64,000 nt of DNA from Dyadobacter flavalbus (GCF_006149045.1 NZ_VBSN01000076.1:1-64000); one strand, 5' to 3'. Shown: positions 16,023 through 24,456, numbered from the stretch's first letter. Notes: a model not told the origin generated them from the sequence alone. Program-made: numbers and translations.

Positions 16023-18146
16023 TCAAAGTGCTTTGTCGAGTCCGCGGTTTTCGAGCAGGTATTTCACATCCGGTTCCCGGCCTCTGAAAGATTTGTATAA
16101 ATTCATCGGCTCCTCGGTCCCGCCTTTTTCAAGAATATTTTTTCGGAAAGATTTGGCAGTTGCAGGATCAAACAGGTTTCCGGTTTCCTTGAAAGCTGCA
16201 AAAGCATCGCTGTCCAGCACTTCCGACCAGATATAACTGTAATATCCGGCTGAATAGCCACCCGAAAATACATGCTGAAAATAGGTGCTGCGATAGCGCG
16301 GTGCAATCTGTTTTATTAATCCAAGTTCATTCATTTGTTCCTTTTCAAATGAAGTCGCCTGCACTTTTGTACCAGATCGGATCGTATGATAACGCATATC
16401 CAGCAAGGACGCCGCCAGGTATTCCACCGTCGCAAATCCCTGATTGAATTTGGAAGCCTTTTTCATTTTTTCAATCAGCTCGTTCGGAATTACTTCGCCG
16501 GTCTGGTAATGTTTTGCATAAAATTTAAGAACCTCGGGTTCAAAAGCCCAGTGTTCCATAATCTGTGACGGCAATTCTACAAAGTCGCGCGGAACGGAAG
16601 TTCCGGACAATGTTTCAAATTTCACGTTCGACAGCAAGCCGTGCAATGCATGTCCGAATTCATGAAAGTACGTTTCAACTTCATCGGGCGTCAGTAAAGC
16701 AGGTTCGCCGGCAGCTGGCTTTGCATAATTGCAGACAATGGATACAACGGGTGAAATACGCTTTCCATTTTTGACCGCCTGCTTCCGGTACGAAGTCATC
16801 CATGCACCCCCGCGCTTGGATTTGCGTGTGAAAAAATCCATGTAAAAGATTCCCACATGTGCGCCGTCCGCTTCCTTTACTTCATAGGCGACTACATCTT
16901 CATGGTATCTTGGAATATTTTTGATTTCGCTGAAAGTCAATCCATATAGTTTTTCAGTAACCGTAAAAATGCCGTCTCTTACATTTTCCAGTTTGAAGTA
17001 TGGTTTCAGTTCTTCTGCGTTATAATTGTATTTCTCTTTTCTTACTTTATCGGCATAGTAAAACCAGTCCCAGGCTTCCAGCTGTTCACCTTTTCCATTT
17101 TTATCCATTACCTTTTGCATTTCCAGCGCCTCCATTTTAGCAACCGGAAGAGCGGCTTTCCACAGCCCGTTCAGCAGTTCATATGCCTGTGCAGGCGTTT
17201 TAGCCATGCTTTCTTCCAGTACATAATCAGCATGCGACTTGTACCCGAGTAAATCCGCCTTTTCAGCACGCAAGGTTGTAATCTGCGCTATAATTTCCTT
17301 GTTGTCGTACTGGTCGTTGTAATTGCAGCGGTTGATGTATGCCGTGTACATTCTTTCTCTGAGCTGTCTGTCGTCCGCATATTGCAAAAAAGGCATCACG
17401 CTCGGATTGTGCAAGGTAAATTTCCATTTTCCTTCCTGCCCGGCCTCTTTCGCCGACTGTGCCGCAGTGGATTTGAGCGAAGCAGGCAATCCCGACAACT
17501 GAGATTCATTATCGACAATCAGTTCAAAGTTATTTGTTTCGGCCAAAAGGTTCTGCCCAAAACGCACGGTAAGTACCGAAAGCTCTTTGTTGATCTCCCG
17601 CATCCGGGCTTGCTGCGCAGCATTCAGATTGGCTCCGCTTCTGATAAATGCCTTGTACATTTTTTCGAGCAGCCGCTTTTGTTCAGAAGAAAGGTTTTCA
17701 CCTCCCTGCTTTTCATTGACTGTTTTTACCCTTTCAAACAGTTTTGCATTCAGGTAAATGTCATCGCTGTGCTGAGATAACCGGGGTGCGATTTCCTTTG
17801 AAATCTTTTCAATTTCAGGATTTGTATGGGCTGAGGAAAGGTTAAAGAAGACGGTGCTCACATTTTTAAGCAAGTCGCCGCTCTCTTCAAGCGCAGTAAT
17901 GGTATTTTCAAAGTTTGGTGCGGATGCCTGCGTACAAATGGATGAAATTTTCATCTGCTGCTCTTTCATGCCCTGTTCAAATGCAGGCATAAAATGTTCA
18001 GGTTTCACCTTGTCGAAAGGCGGAACCTGAAACGGCGTATGGTATTCGGATAAAAAGGGATTGGTACTTTGTTGCGCCTCAACGGCTTTGTTAATTGATA
18101 ATGTCATGCCGGCAGTCAAGATTATAGCCTGAATTGATCGTTTCAT
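16023..18146 (-). CDS. dcp: M3 family oligopeptidase / peptidyl-dipeptidase Dcp-like
   Basis: A 707-residue zinc metallopeptidase with a signal peptide ending near AVEAQQ, so probably periplasmic. The N-terminal helical half begins NPFLSEYHTPFQVPPFDKVKP, a typical Dcp/oligopeptidase A start. The catalytic zinc motif FHEFGHALHGLLS is near residue 495, with the third ligand Glu about 25 residues later, and the closing SGGYSAGYYSYIWSEVLDSDAF is the conserved substrate-binding segment. Dcp removes C-terminal dipeptides, while close relatives cut short oligopeptides; sequence alone does not separate the two. It follows the lipoprotein gene at 18213 by 66 bp on the same strand. Confidence 0.92.
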   Translation of the reverse strand: MKRSIQAIILTAGMTLSINKAVEAQQSTNPFLSEYHTPFQVPPFDKVKPEHFMPAFEQGMKEQQMKISSICTQASAPNFENTITALEESGDLLKNVSTVFFNLSSAHTNPEIEKISKEIAPRLSQHSDDIYLNAKLFERVKTVNEKQGGENLSSEQKRLLEKMYKAFIRSGANLNAAQQARMREINKELSVLTVRFGQNLLAETNNFELIVDNESQLSGLPASLKSTAAQSAKEAGQEGKWKFTLHNPSVMPFLQYADDRQLRERMYTAYINRCNYNDQYDNKEIIAQITTLRAEKADLLGYKSHADYVLEESMAKTPAQAYELLNGLWKAALPVAKMEALEMQKVMDKNGKGEQLEAWDWFYYADKVRKEKYNYNAEELKPYFKLENVRDGIFTVTEKLYGLTFSEIKNIPRYHEDVVAYEVKEADGAHVGIFYMDFFTRKSKRGGAWMTSYRKQAVKNGKRISPVVSIVCNYAKPAAGEPALLTPDEVETYFHEFGHALHGLLSNVKFETLSGTSVPRDFVELPSQIMEHWAFEPEVLKFYAKHYQTGEVIPNELIEKMKKASKFNQGFATVEYLAASLLDMRYHTIRSGTKVQATSFEKEQMNELGLIKQIAPRYRSTYFQHVFSGGYSAGYYSYIWSEVLDSDAFAAFKETGNLFDPATAKSFRKNILEKGGTEEPMNLYKSFRGREPDVKYLLENRGLDKAL

Positions 18147-18212
18147 ATATCAGAAAATTTTCTTTTCAGCCTGCAATTTATCAATTGCATGTTAAGGCAC
18201 AATAGCGGATTT

Positions 18213-18983
18213 TCAGTTCATGCTCAAAGTACTTTCTTCCACGCTGTTCCGAAGCATCAATCCTGAGGAAATGCTAGCCAGTACGAGTTTAAGATCACCG
18301 TCCAGATTTTCCCTGATCCATACCTTTCCATTATTTATGACAGAAACTGCTCCGATTACTTTGCCGTCCATTTGAAATTCGTATCCGTAAACATCACCCT
18401 GCGTAATCAATGCCGAAGATCCTTCCAGTTCACGAATACCGATGATATCAATCTGCGTTTGACGGTTTCTTACAAATCCGATTGTTTGATTGTTTTTGAT
18501 GCTGCGGCTTGTGCCATCCACATTGTGTACGATGAAATCCCAGGAATTTTCATCGGAATTCAGCTTAATGCTTCCTGCGAAATAATTTTTGTATTTGAGC
18601 GCAACAGAGAAATAATCTTTTATCGGCTCAAATTCCGTTTCCTTAAACCGGCTTACCAAAGCTACATCGGCTGCTTTGTTATTTGTTCCAAATTGCTGAA
18701 AGCTCAGCTTTTCCTTGGCTCCCTGAAACTTGACAATAAAAGGAATTGCATAACTGAATGTCCAGCCCCGCTTTACCTTACTTGTTTTATATTCCCCGAA
18801 TGACAAAGTCTGACCGATTTGGAAACCTTGTCTGCCTTTCACATTAAAGATCTCAGTATGGCTTTGAAGGTCACTGTTTACCGCAACTTCAGCAGTCCGG
18901 CAGGATGAAAATGAAAGAGAAATTAACGAAACAAATAAAAATAACTTAGTAATGAAAAGGCTGCTTTTAAAATGAATGTTCAT
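18213..18983 (-). CDS. Lipoprotein of unknown function
   Basis: A 256-residue protein with a lipoprotein signal ending SLSFSSCRTAEV. The mature part looks beta-rich and includes SFGEYKTSKVKRGWTFSYAIPF near residue 65, a WDFIVHNVDG segment near 150, and GYEFQMDGKVIGAVSVINNGKVWIREN near 205. I do not recognise a named domain; similar lipoproteins of 230-270 residues occur in Bacteroidota. It precedes the M3 peptidase on the same strand with a 66-bp gap, so the two may share a transcript. Confidence 0.75.
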   Translation of the reverse strand: MNIHFKSSLFITKLFLFVSLISLSFSSCRTAEVAVNSDLQSHTEIFNVKGRQGFQIGQTLSFGEYKTSKVKRGWTFSYAIPFIVKFQGAKEKLSFQQFGTNNKAADVALVSRFKETEFEPIKDYFSVALKYKNYFAGSIKLNSDENSWDFIVHNVDGTSRSIKNNQTIGFVRNRQTQIDIIGIRELEGSSALITQGDVYGYEFQMDGKVIGAVSVINNGKVWIRENLDGDLKLVLASISSGLMLRNSVEESTLSMN

Positions 18984-19068
18984 GGCGTTTTGCTTGATTT
19001 TTTTATTGAAGAATCAAAATTAGCCATGGAAGTTGTAGGGAGTTAAAGTTTTTGAGTGAACGGCAGCA

Positions 19069-19403
19069 AGGCTCTGGAAGAGCCTACTGTTTGTAGAATA
19101 ATAATGCAACATGTAATAAAATGGCTCCTGCCGAGCCTTCTTTCCTGCCAGTCAAGGCAACTCCTGCGGAGTTACATTTTTATACCTGATCACGTTTATG
19201 CTATAAACAGAAAGCCCCTGCCGGGGCTCATTTGTTTGCACAATGCGGCTCCGGAGGAGCCTTCTGTTTGTAGAATAATAATGCAACATGTAATAAAATG
19301 GCTCCTGCGGAGCCACCTGATTTATGAATAACGCAACTCCTCGGGACTTACATTTTCATATCTAATCAACCTTATGCTATACCAGAAAGCCCCTGCCGGG
19401 GCT
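19069..19403. repeat. Tandem array of eight GC-rich palindromes (REP/BIME-like), about 176-bp unit twice
   Basis: Eight short hairpins with 6-7-bp stems occur at 19069-19085, 19123-19137, 19159-19173, 19213-19228, 19247-19261, 19300-19314, 19335-19349 and 19388-19403. The commonest form is GGCTCCTGCGGAGCC; others are AACTCCTGCGGAGTT and AGCCCCTGCCGGGGCT. Palindromes 1-4 and 5-8 are two copies of one unit: the linker TGTTTGTAGAATAATAATGC, continuing through ATGTAATAAAATGGCTCCTGC, is identical at 19088 and 19265 (period 177 bp). The last palindrome overlaps the stop codon of the SMP-30 gene. Such palindromes are typical substrates of RAYT (REP-associated tyrosine) transposases, but no RAYT gene is in this window. 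Confidence 0.88.
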
Positions 19404-20323
19404 CACCTAATTCCTTTAACATTCATTTTCAAGCCATAAACCGCCGTTTCAGCCGTAATAAAAAGCAAGTCACGATTTTTTCCGCCAAAACATAAGTTGG
19501 CCGTCCAGCCTTTATGCACAGGAAAATGAGCAATTTGTTCACCTTTTTTATCGAAAACAGTAACGCCGTCACCGGTTATATAGAGATTGCCTTCTTCATC
19601 AAGGATCATTCCGTCCGAACCTTTCGAGACAAACAAAGTTCTGTTTGTCAGCGATCCATCCTGAGCAATGTCGTATACGTAGGTTTTGTTGTCGCCAATA
19701 TCGGCGACATAAAGCTTTTTGCCATCTGCAGTTCCAATGATTCCGTTTGGTTTTTTAAGCTTTTCATCTACCCGAACCAGTTTCTTACTTCCTGGGCTCA
19801 GGTAATAAACGTGCTCGCCGTCCTGTTGCATTTCAGGGCTCCGTTTCCAGTAATCCCGTTTGTACAGCGGGTCAGTCAGGTAAATGCCGCCTTTCGGGTC
19901 AATCCAGATATCATTGGGCCCATTCAAAAGTTTTCCTTCGTAGTCGGTTACCAAAACGGTCGGCTTGCCATTTTTGTCAAATGACCAAACCTGATTTTCT
20001 TCATCCGAACAAGCCACAAGATTTCCTTTATTATCAAAATACATACCGTTTGCACGGCCGGAGCTTTCAGAAAAAGTACTGAATTTACCCGTTTCCGCAT
20101 CCCAGCGAATGATTTTATTATTAGGCTGATCCGTGAAAAACACGTTTCCATCTTTATCGGCAACAGGACCTTCCGTGAATTTGTAACCGTCACCGAGTTT
20201 TTCAACCTGGGCCCCGGGCGCAACAATTGATTTAGAATCCATAATTTGAGCAGAAAGTGAAAGCGGCACGAGCATCGCTGTCACACTTATGATGATTGAA
20301 TAAACAACTGCAGATCTTTTCAT
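19403..20323 (-). CDS. SMP-30/gluconolactonase/LRE family protein, secreted
   Basis: A 306-residue six-bladed beta-propeller of the SMP-30/gluconolactonase group, with a signal peptide cleaved near LSLSAQ. The blades are visible as FTEGPVADKDGNVFFTDQPNNKI near residue 50, RANGMYFDNKGNLVACS, LNGPNDIWIDPKGGIYLTDP near 140, and GSDGMILDEEGNLYITGDG near 240. The Glu in FTEGP, the Asn in LNGPND and the Asp in SDGM are the usual metal ligands. The family hydrolyses sugar lactones such as gluconolactone. I chose the ATG at 20323 because the longer frame from 20419 would bury the signal peptide. The 3' end runs into the palindrome array. Confidence 0.9.
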   Translation of the reverse strand: MKRSAVVYSIIISVTAMLVPLSLSAQIMDSKSIVAPGAQVEKLGDGYKFTEGPVADKDGNVFFTDQPNNKIIRWDAETGKFSTFSESSGRANGMYFDNKGNLVACSDEENQVWSFDKNGKPTVLVTDYEGKLLNGPNDIWIDPKGGIYLTDPLYKRDYWKRSPEMQQDGEHVYYLSPGSKKLVRVDEKLKKPNGIIGTADGKKLYVADIGDNKTYVYDIAQDGSLTNRTLFVSKGSDGMILDEEGNLYITGDGVTVFDKKGEQIAHFPVHKGWTANLCFGGKNRDLLFITAETAVYGLKMNVKGIR

Positions 20324-20509
20324 ATTAAAACAATGCCGGGCAAAATTCATATTTGATTTATTAATAAAGTGCCGCAATGAACCTCCATACTTGGTATTAT
20401 AATGGAATTCATGTTTCAATAACTTCTGGAAAGGTTTACAAAGTACACGTACGACTTTATCTTTCCTGTTTCAAACAAGGTTGAAATGTTAACAGGCGGG
20501 TTTTAAAGC

Positions 20510-20851
20510 TTACAGATTGTACTTTGCTGCGAGTACAACATTTATTTCAAGCATCAACGTAGCAACAAGCTCGTCTTCCATAAATTCATAGTCATCTGGT
20601 ATATTTAATACTTCAATTTCAGGCAATTGCAAATAATGGTAAATTTTTTTAATCTTCATTTTCTGATTGCCTTCCATTACAAGAACCAAGTCCGCCCAGT
20701 TCAAATCATTTTCGGAAATCTTCCGATTACTTTGTGGACTTAATCCAGCAGACCTGATATTAAATCGGTCATCATTTTTAAATAGATGTTCTGCTGTTCT
20801 GCTACGCCTTTTATTTCTCCCGCAAATAACGAGAATATTAGGTTTGATCAT
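20510..20851 (-). CDS. Low-molecular-weight protein tyrosine phosphatase-like protein
   Basis: A 113-residue protein with the phosphatase loop CGRNKRRS (C-x5-R) near residue 10, followed by TAEHLF and, near the end, NIPDDYEFMEDELV, where the Asp is a candidate general acid. This is the short branch of LMW phosphatases in which the usual loop is CSRNxWRS. It probably removes phosphate from a small molecule or phosphotyrosine, but activity is not proven. The frame can also start at GTG 20869, whose GTGA overlaps the stop of the upstream GH18 gene; the ATG at 20851 fits the family better. Either way translation is close-coupled to GH18. Confidence 0.82.
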   Translation of the reverse strand: MIKPNILVICGRNKRRSRTAEHLFKNDDRFNIRSAGLSPQSNRKISENDLNWADLVLVMEGNQKMKIKKIYHYLQLPEIEVLNIPDDYEFMEDELVATLMLEINVVLAAKYNL

Positions 20852-20865
20852 GTTTAATTCAAGAC

Positions 20866-21882
20866 TCACTTCTTCCTTTTCACCACTTCATCAATCTCGC
20901 CAAGCAGCGACTTTTTTTCTGTGCTGTCCTGCAATAATTGCCAGATCATTACGCCGCTGACTTTTTGTAAAGCCAGTTCTGTCTTTTTTCGGATGGTCGG
21001 TATTCCGTTATAGTACACAGCGCCGCCGTTTATTTTCATTTCATCCTGCATGACTGAATCGGGATATTGTTGCAGGATATTTTTGAAAGATATGCTTTCA
21101 GGAGCGGTGCCGCCAAAGCCATAACCGTAAAAAGGAACGCCTAACGTCAGTTTTTCCTTTGGAATTTTGCGCGTGCTAAGCCAGTAGTCAAGGTCTTCTT
21201 CGGCCATTTCGTAAGGCGAATGCGGACCGGGTTTTTCAGGCCGCCACGGGCCGGTACGATCGTAAGACATGATGTTGACAAAATCAAACTGCGCCAATGC
21301 CTTGTCCGTAAACTGATCTTTGTAAACCGTGGCAATAGCCGCCGTGATCTGTTTGTTTTTCTGCTTCAATGACGCTGCCAGATCCACTACAAAATTTTCA
21401 TAATTGGCATCAATCAATGCGCCTTCCAGATCTACATCAATACCGTCAAGGTTATTGTTAACGGCCAGATTTACAAGATCATTAATCAGTTTTGCTTTCT
21501 TTTCCCCGGTCAGAAAAGAAGGATAATAATGGGGTGCGCCGCCTCCGCCAATGGAAGCCATGATCTTCACATTTCTGGAATGCGCCAGCTCTGCCATTGC
21601 TTTCAGGTTTGCCGTTCCCATCAGATTTCCCAGTGAATCCGGGTTTACAAATGCAATGTACAAATGCGTAATTTTTGCAAAATCGACCTGAGCGGCGGCG
21701 GCAAGAAGATCAGGCCGGTTAGGCAAATAGCCAATTATCTTAAATTGATTTCGGGAAGTTTCCTTACTGGAAACAGAAACATTTTTCCTGCTGCAACCGG
21801 TACCTAACGCAAAAATCACCAGGGCGGCGAAAATGCATTGTTTCAACAAATTCGAGATCGCCATGGTGATTTTTGTGTGCAT
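20866..21882 (-). CDS. GH18 family glycoside hydrolase lipoprotein (chitinase-like)
   Basis: A 338-residue lipoprotein (signal ending FALGTGCSRK, Cys30) with a complete GH18 TIM barrel. The SxGG strand is MASIGGGG near residue 110, and the catalytic DGIDVDLEG motif spans 146-154 with the acid/base Glu at 153. FDFVNIMSYDRTG and GVMIWQLLQD are the later barrel strands, the last carrying the conserved Trp. GH18 covers chitinases and endo-beta-N-acetylglucosaminidases; the short catalytic-only form does not decide which. An alternative ATG is at 21864. The gene follows the Gfo/Idh/MocA gene by 10 bp and is followed by the phosphatase-like gene, forming a three-gene minus-strand set. Confidence 0.9.
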   Translation of the reverse strand: MHTKITMAISNLLKQCIFAALVIFALGTGCSRKNVSVSSKETSRNQFKIIGYLPNRPDLLAAAAQVDFAKITHLYIAFVNPDSLGNLMGTANLKAMAELAHSRNVKIMASIGGGGAPHYYPSFLTGEKKAKLINDLVNLAVNNNLDGIDVDLEGALIDANYENFVVDLAASLKQKNKQITAAIATVYKDQFTDKALAQFDFVNIMSYDRTGPWRPEKPGPHSPYEMAEEDLDYWLSTRKIPKEKLTLGVPFYGYGFGGTAPESISFKNILQQYPDSVMQDEMKINGGAVYYNGIPTIRKKTELALQKVSGVMIWQLLQDSTEKKSLLGEIDEVVKRKK

Positions 21883-21892
21883 TAAAGTGCTG

Positions 21893-23005
21893 TTATTTGC
21901 CTGTTAACATGATTTTTGCGCCATTTTTCCGGATTGATTCGTAAACTGCGTCTACAACAATCATATCTTTTAAGCCTTCCGCTCCGCTCACGTTCGGGTC
22001 GGGCTTGTTGTTGAGGATAATGTCTGCAATACCGTCCATTTGCAAGGTTTGGTGCGTTACGACGGGCTGGTTCATCGGGCCAAGATGCGTATGACCTTTG
22101 ATCGGGCCGTAACTGAAAGCCGGGCTTAGTTCCGCAAAACCTTTTTCACCAACTACATATAGTCTTTCGTAATTATTAAAATTGTAAGTCGTCCCGCAAC
22201 TGGCGATTACGCCGCTCGGAAAGCCAAGCTGAAACATAATGGTTTCGTCCACTTCCTTGAATTTCACGGGATCGGTTTTGCTTTCCTGCGCAGTGACCCA
22301 AATCGGTTCTTCGCCCGTTGCGTACCTTGCGCCGTTCAGTGCATAAATTCCCACATCCATCATCGCACCGCCGCCAGCCAGTGCTTTTTTCAGCCTCCAC
22401 TGATTCGGATCGCCGGATTTGAAACCCATGTAATTGTTAACGTGCATAATTTTACCAAATTCGCCGGCTTCGCGCATCCGGATCAGCTCGCGGGTATGCG
22501 GTTCAAAATGCATGCGGTAACCGATATAGAATTTTACACCCGCTTTTTCGCAGGCTGCAATCATTTCGCGTGTTTGCTTTGCATTGTCGGCAACCGGTTT
22601 TTCGCAAAGTACATGTTTTCCTGCCGCGGCAATTTGCAGCACATGTTTGTGATGCAGCGAGTTGGGTGTAATTACATAAACAAGATCTATGTCCGGATTG
22701 TCCTTTATTTTACTTACATTCTCGTAGTTATAAGTATTTTTCTCCGGAATGTTGTATTTCTGTTTCCAGGTTTCCAGCTTGGAAGGCGTTCCCGAAATAG
22801 CCCCGACCAGCGTTGCCATTTTACAATCCTTCATGGCCTCTGCAACGCGCGTTCCGTAACTTCCGAGTCCCATAATGGCTACCCGTAATTGTTTGTCAGC
22901 CTTGGGGCTGGCACATGATGCGCTGGCATAAGCAGGCAATCCGGAAATGGCCGTTGCACCAATTCCAAGTGAAAGTTTTTGAAGAAAGTCCCGACGAGAA
23001 TCCAT
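21893..23005 (-). CDS. Gfo/Idh/MocA family oxidoreductase with Tat signal
   Basis: A 370-residue protein starting MDSRRDFLQKLSLGIGATA, a twin-arginine signal, so it is folded with its NAD(P) cofactor in the cytoplasm and exported. The Rossmann motif is AIMGLGSYGTRVAEAM near residue 43, the hallmark CEKPVA near 135, and the second domain has GGGAMMDVGIYALNGARY near 210. This resembles glucose-fructose oxidoreductase, which is also periplasmic with bound NADP. The 3' end has a 24-bp near copy at 23037-23060 just upstream of the gene. It leads a set with the GH18 and phosphatase-like genes. Confidence 0.9.
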   Translation of the reverse strand: MDSRRDFLQKLSLGIGATAISGLPAYASASCASPKADKQLRVAIMGLGSYGTRVAEAMKDCKMATLVGAISGTPSKLETWKQKYNIPEKNTYNYENVSKIKDNPDIDLVYVITPNSLHHKHVLQIAAAGKHVLCEKPVADNAKQTREMIAACEKAGVKFYIGYRMHFEPHTRELIRMREAGEFGKIMHVNNYMGFKSGDPNQWRLKKALAGGGAMMDVGIYALNGARYATGEEPIWVTAQESKTDPVKFKEVDETIMFQLGFPSGVIASCGTTYNFNNYERLYVVGEKGFAELSPAFSYGPIKGHTHLGPMNQPVVTHQTLQMDGIADIILNNKPDPNVSGAEGLKDMIVVDAVYESIRKNGAKIMLTGK

Positions 23006-23021
23006 GTGAGTAAGATCTGAA

Positions 23022-23210
23022 TTATTTATTGATAAAGATTTTTGCGCCCTTTTTCCGGATCAATACCCGGTTTGCATTTGAGCCGGTGCATGTTTTCGTA
23101 ATGATAGCCATTTTTGTTTTCAATTCCGTGTTTCTGCTTGCAGATTAAAGCGATTGATTCTTGGATTATTGAAAAGAGGTTGTGAAGTATTATCTCCTTA
23201 TATCAAACTA
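23022..23210 (-). other. Gene fragments upstream of the Gfo/Idh/MocA gene
   Basis: A minus-strand frame of about 58 codons runs from near 23200 to a TAA at 23026 with no upstream ATG. It reads through KHGIENKNGYHYENMHRLKC and GIDPEKGRKNLYQ, which I cannot place. In the next frame the end reads LIRKKGAKIFINK before a stop at 23022, close to the IRKNGAKIMLTGK end of the downstream oxidoreductase. At DNA level 23037-23060 matches 21911-21934 in 23 of 24 positions. The stretch looks like remains of older genes rather than a functional unit. Confidence 0.4.
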
Positions 23211-23240
23211 TCTTTAGAAAATGGTTAAACTTTGAAAATC

Positions 23241-23406
23241 TCAGATCGGGTAAGTTTCGGGTGTTGCAACAAGAATCGTTGCTTTTTTTACAATCCTTGA
23301 TATTTCGGGTAAAAATTGTATTTATTTCATTTTCAATGGCCGTATTGTACTGAATGGCACCTTCAAAATTCTTGAAACCGGAAGCAATAGCAAGATCAGA
23401 GGCCAA
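23241..23406 (-). pseudogene. PIN-domain (VapC-type) toxin remnant, truncated and frameshifted
   Basis: The minus-strand reading SDLAIASGFKNFEGAIQYN, then AIENEINTIFTRNIKD, is the C-terminal half of a Bacteroidota PIN-domain toxin, where FxDFEDAIQ and VTRNxKDF are conserved. At a run of seven A (23283-23289) the frame slips: the current frame reads on as a meaningless tail to 23203, whereas the neighbouring frame gives KKATILVATPETYPI and a stop at 23241, the expected family ending. One extra A therefore breaks the gene. The N-terminal half with the first catalytic Asp is absent; its place is taken by the HTH antitoxin remnant. It is very unlikely to be active. Confidence 0.72.
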
Positions 23407-23710
23407 GTCTTTTCAGCTTTTCCAGGATCAACGCTTTTCTCCGTCTGAAAAATTTAAATTTTGCCGCAGCCTGGATTTCTGCAGCATTGCTTTCCGCAAC
23501 CTGTGTTTCTGTAACCAGACTTTCATCCAACCCATGAGCAGATTCGTATGAGATGATTAAAGTCCTGAGTTCTTTTCATAGCGATTCAAGTTCTGGCTGT
23601 TCCTTGCTAAGCAATCGTAAAGAACTTTCCGCCAAAGCTGCTCTTTCCAGATCGAGTTCAGAAGTTATTTCACCTTTCCGGATTATGGATAAAATATCTG
23701 TTTCTTTCAT
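23396..23710 (-). pseudogene. HTH-type antitoxin (HigA-like) remnant with internal stop
   Basis: From the ATG at 23710 the frame reads MKETDILSIIRKGEITSELD and then SLRLLSKEQPELESL before a TGA at 23576-23578. The same frame continues without a break in sense for 59 codons (KELRTLIISYESAHGLDES, then RRRKALILEKLKRLGL) to a second TGA at 23396. This is the N-terminal two-thirds of a family whose intact members continue with QQxLGxxLGHxKSYMSELMNG, a helix-turn-helix of antitoxin type. Here the HTH is missing and the frame runs straight into the PIN remnant, with which it overlaps by 11 bp. The gene is therefore broken twice: once by the internal stop and once by loss of its DNA-binding end. Confidence 0.65.
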
Positions 23711-23802
23711 TTCACGATATTGTTGCTTCTAAAAACAGAACTTTTGGAAATGCAGCTTTGTACATTAGACTCAAAAGCTGCATTAAAGTCACAGCGTAAT
23801 GC

Positions 23803-23840
23803 AAAAAGCAGGCTTCCGGATCAGCGGAAGCCTGCTTTTA
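23803..23840 (-). terminator. Rho-independent terminator after the 127-residue secreted protein gene
   Basis: A perfect 14-bp stem (23804-23817 with 23826-23839) with an 8-base loop is followed by a T-run on the minus strand, 20 bp beyond the stop at 23860. Confidence 0.85.
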
Positions 23841-23859
23841 AATTTGATGGAGAAACCGA

Positions 23860-24243
23860 TTACTTCACCGTCAGCATTCTTTCTGTTTTTTGTGCAGATA
23901 ACTGGAATGTTTTGGACTGGACCTCATTTCCGCTGATTACTTCCAGACGGTACTTTCCGGCTTCCATTTCATCCAGATTTAATGAACGTCCGAATTTCTG
24001 TTCGTTTTTATTGATTGTTTCACGGTAAATAATATCGCCGTTTTCATTTTTGATCAAAAGAACTGTATTGGCGTCATTATTGACTTTATCTACCAAAACG
24101 TTGATTCTGCCGGTTTTTGTTGGGTAAATGCCTGTTCCGAACGTCGATGCTTTTTTGGTTTCCTTGTCTTCTGCGCTGGCAGTGAAAGTGGCAGATGCTA
24201 AAAGAGCTAATGCGAATGCGAAGGTTTTTACTGAATTTTTCAT
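23860..24243 (-). CDS. Small secreted protein, beta-sandwich type
   Basis: A 127-residue protein with a clear signal peptide ending TFTASAEDK. The mature part of about 100 residues has alternating beta strands: GRINVLVDKVNNDANTVLL, ENGDIIYRETINK, MEAGKYRLEVISGN and a closing KTFQLSA. The pattern of an NGDIIYxE strand followed by AGxYxLEV is like the carrier or DUF3244-type Ig-like folds found at the ends of secreted Bacteroidota proteins. No catalytic residues are seen. The gene stands alone, with a terminator directly behind it. Confidence 0.75.
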   Translation of the reverse strand: MKNSVKTFAFALALLASATFTASAEDKETKKASTFGTGIYPTKTGRINVLVDKVNNDANTVLLIKNENGDIIYRETINKNEQKFGRSLNLDEMEAGKYRLEVISGNEVQSKTFQLSAQKTERMLTVK

Positions 24244-24456
24244 GGCTGTATTTATTTATGATTTGCTGTTGTTGTAACTAAAAGAACATGACAAATGTAT
24301 ATGTTATGCTTGGTACTATGTTATACAAAGTACATGAGCGGAGAAATGGAAATGCTGAGTGGCAATTATCTGAAATAAGCAATTAAACGGTATGGAGTTG
24401 TTTGATTGTTTTCTTGTAAAAAGCCCTGAAATTTTGTGAGAAAAGGCCTTTAAAAC

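Noticed and set aside
19056-19331. A 91-codon plus-strand open frame over the palindrome array
   Set aside because: It is a translation of the two repeat copies (the same CRIIMQHVIKWLL peptide twice) and has no coding character of its own.
19069-19403. The palindrome array read as a CRISPR array
   Set aside because: The repeats are short palindromes of differing sequence at uneven spacing, the spacers are themselves repeated, and no cas gene is present.
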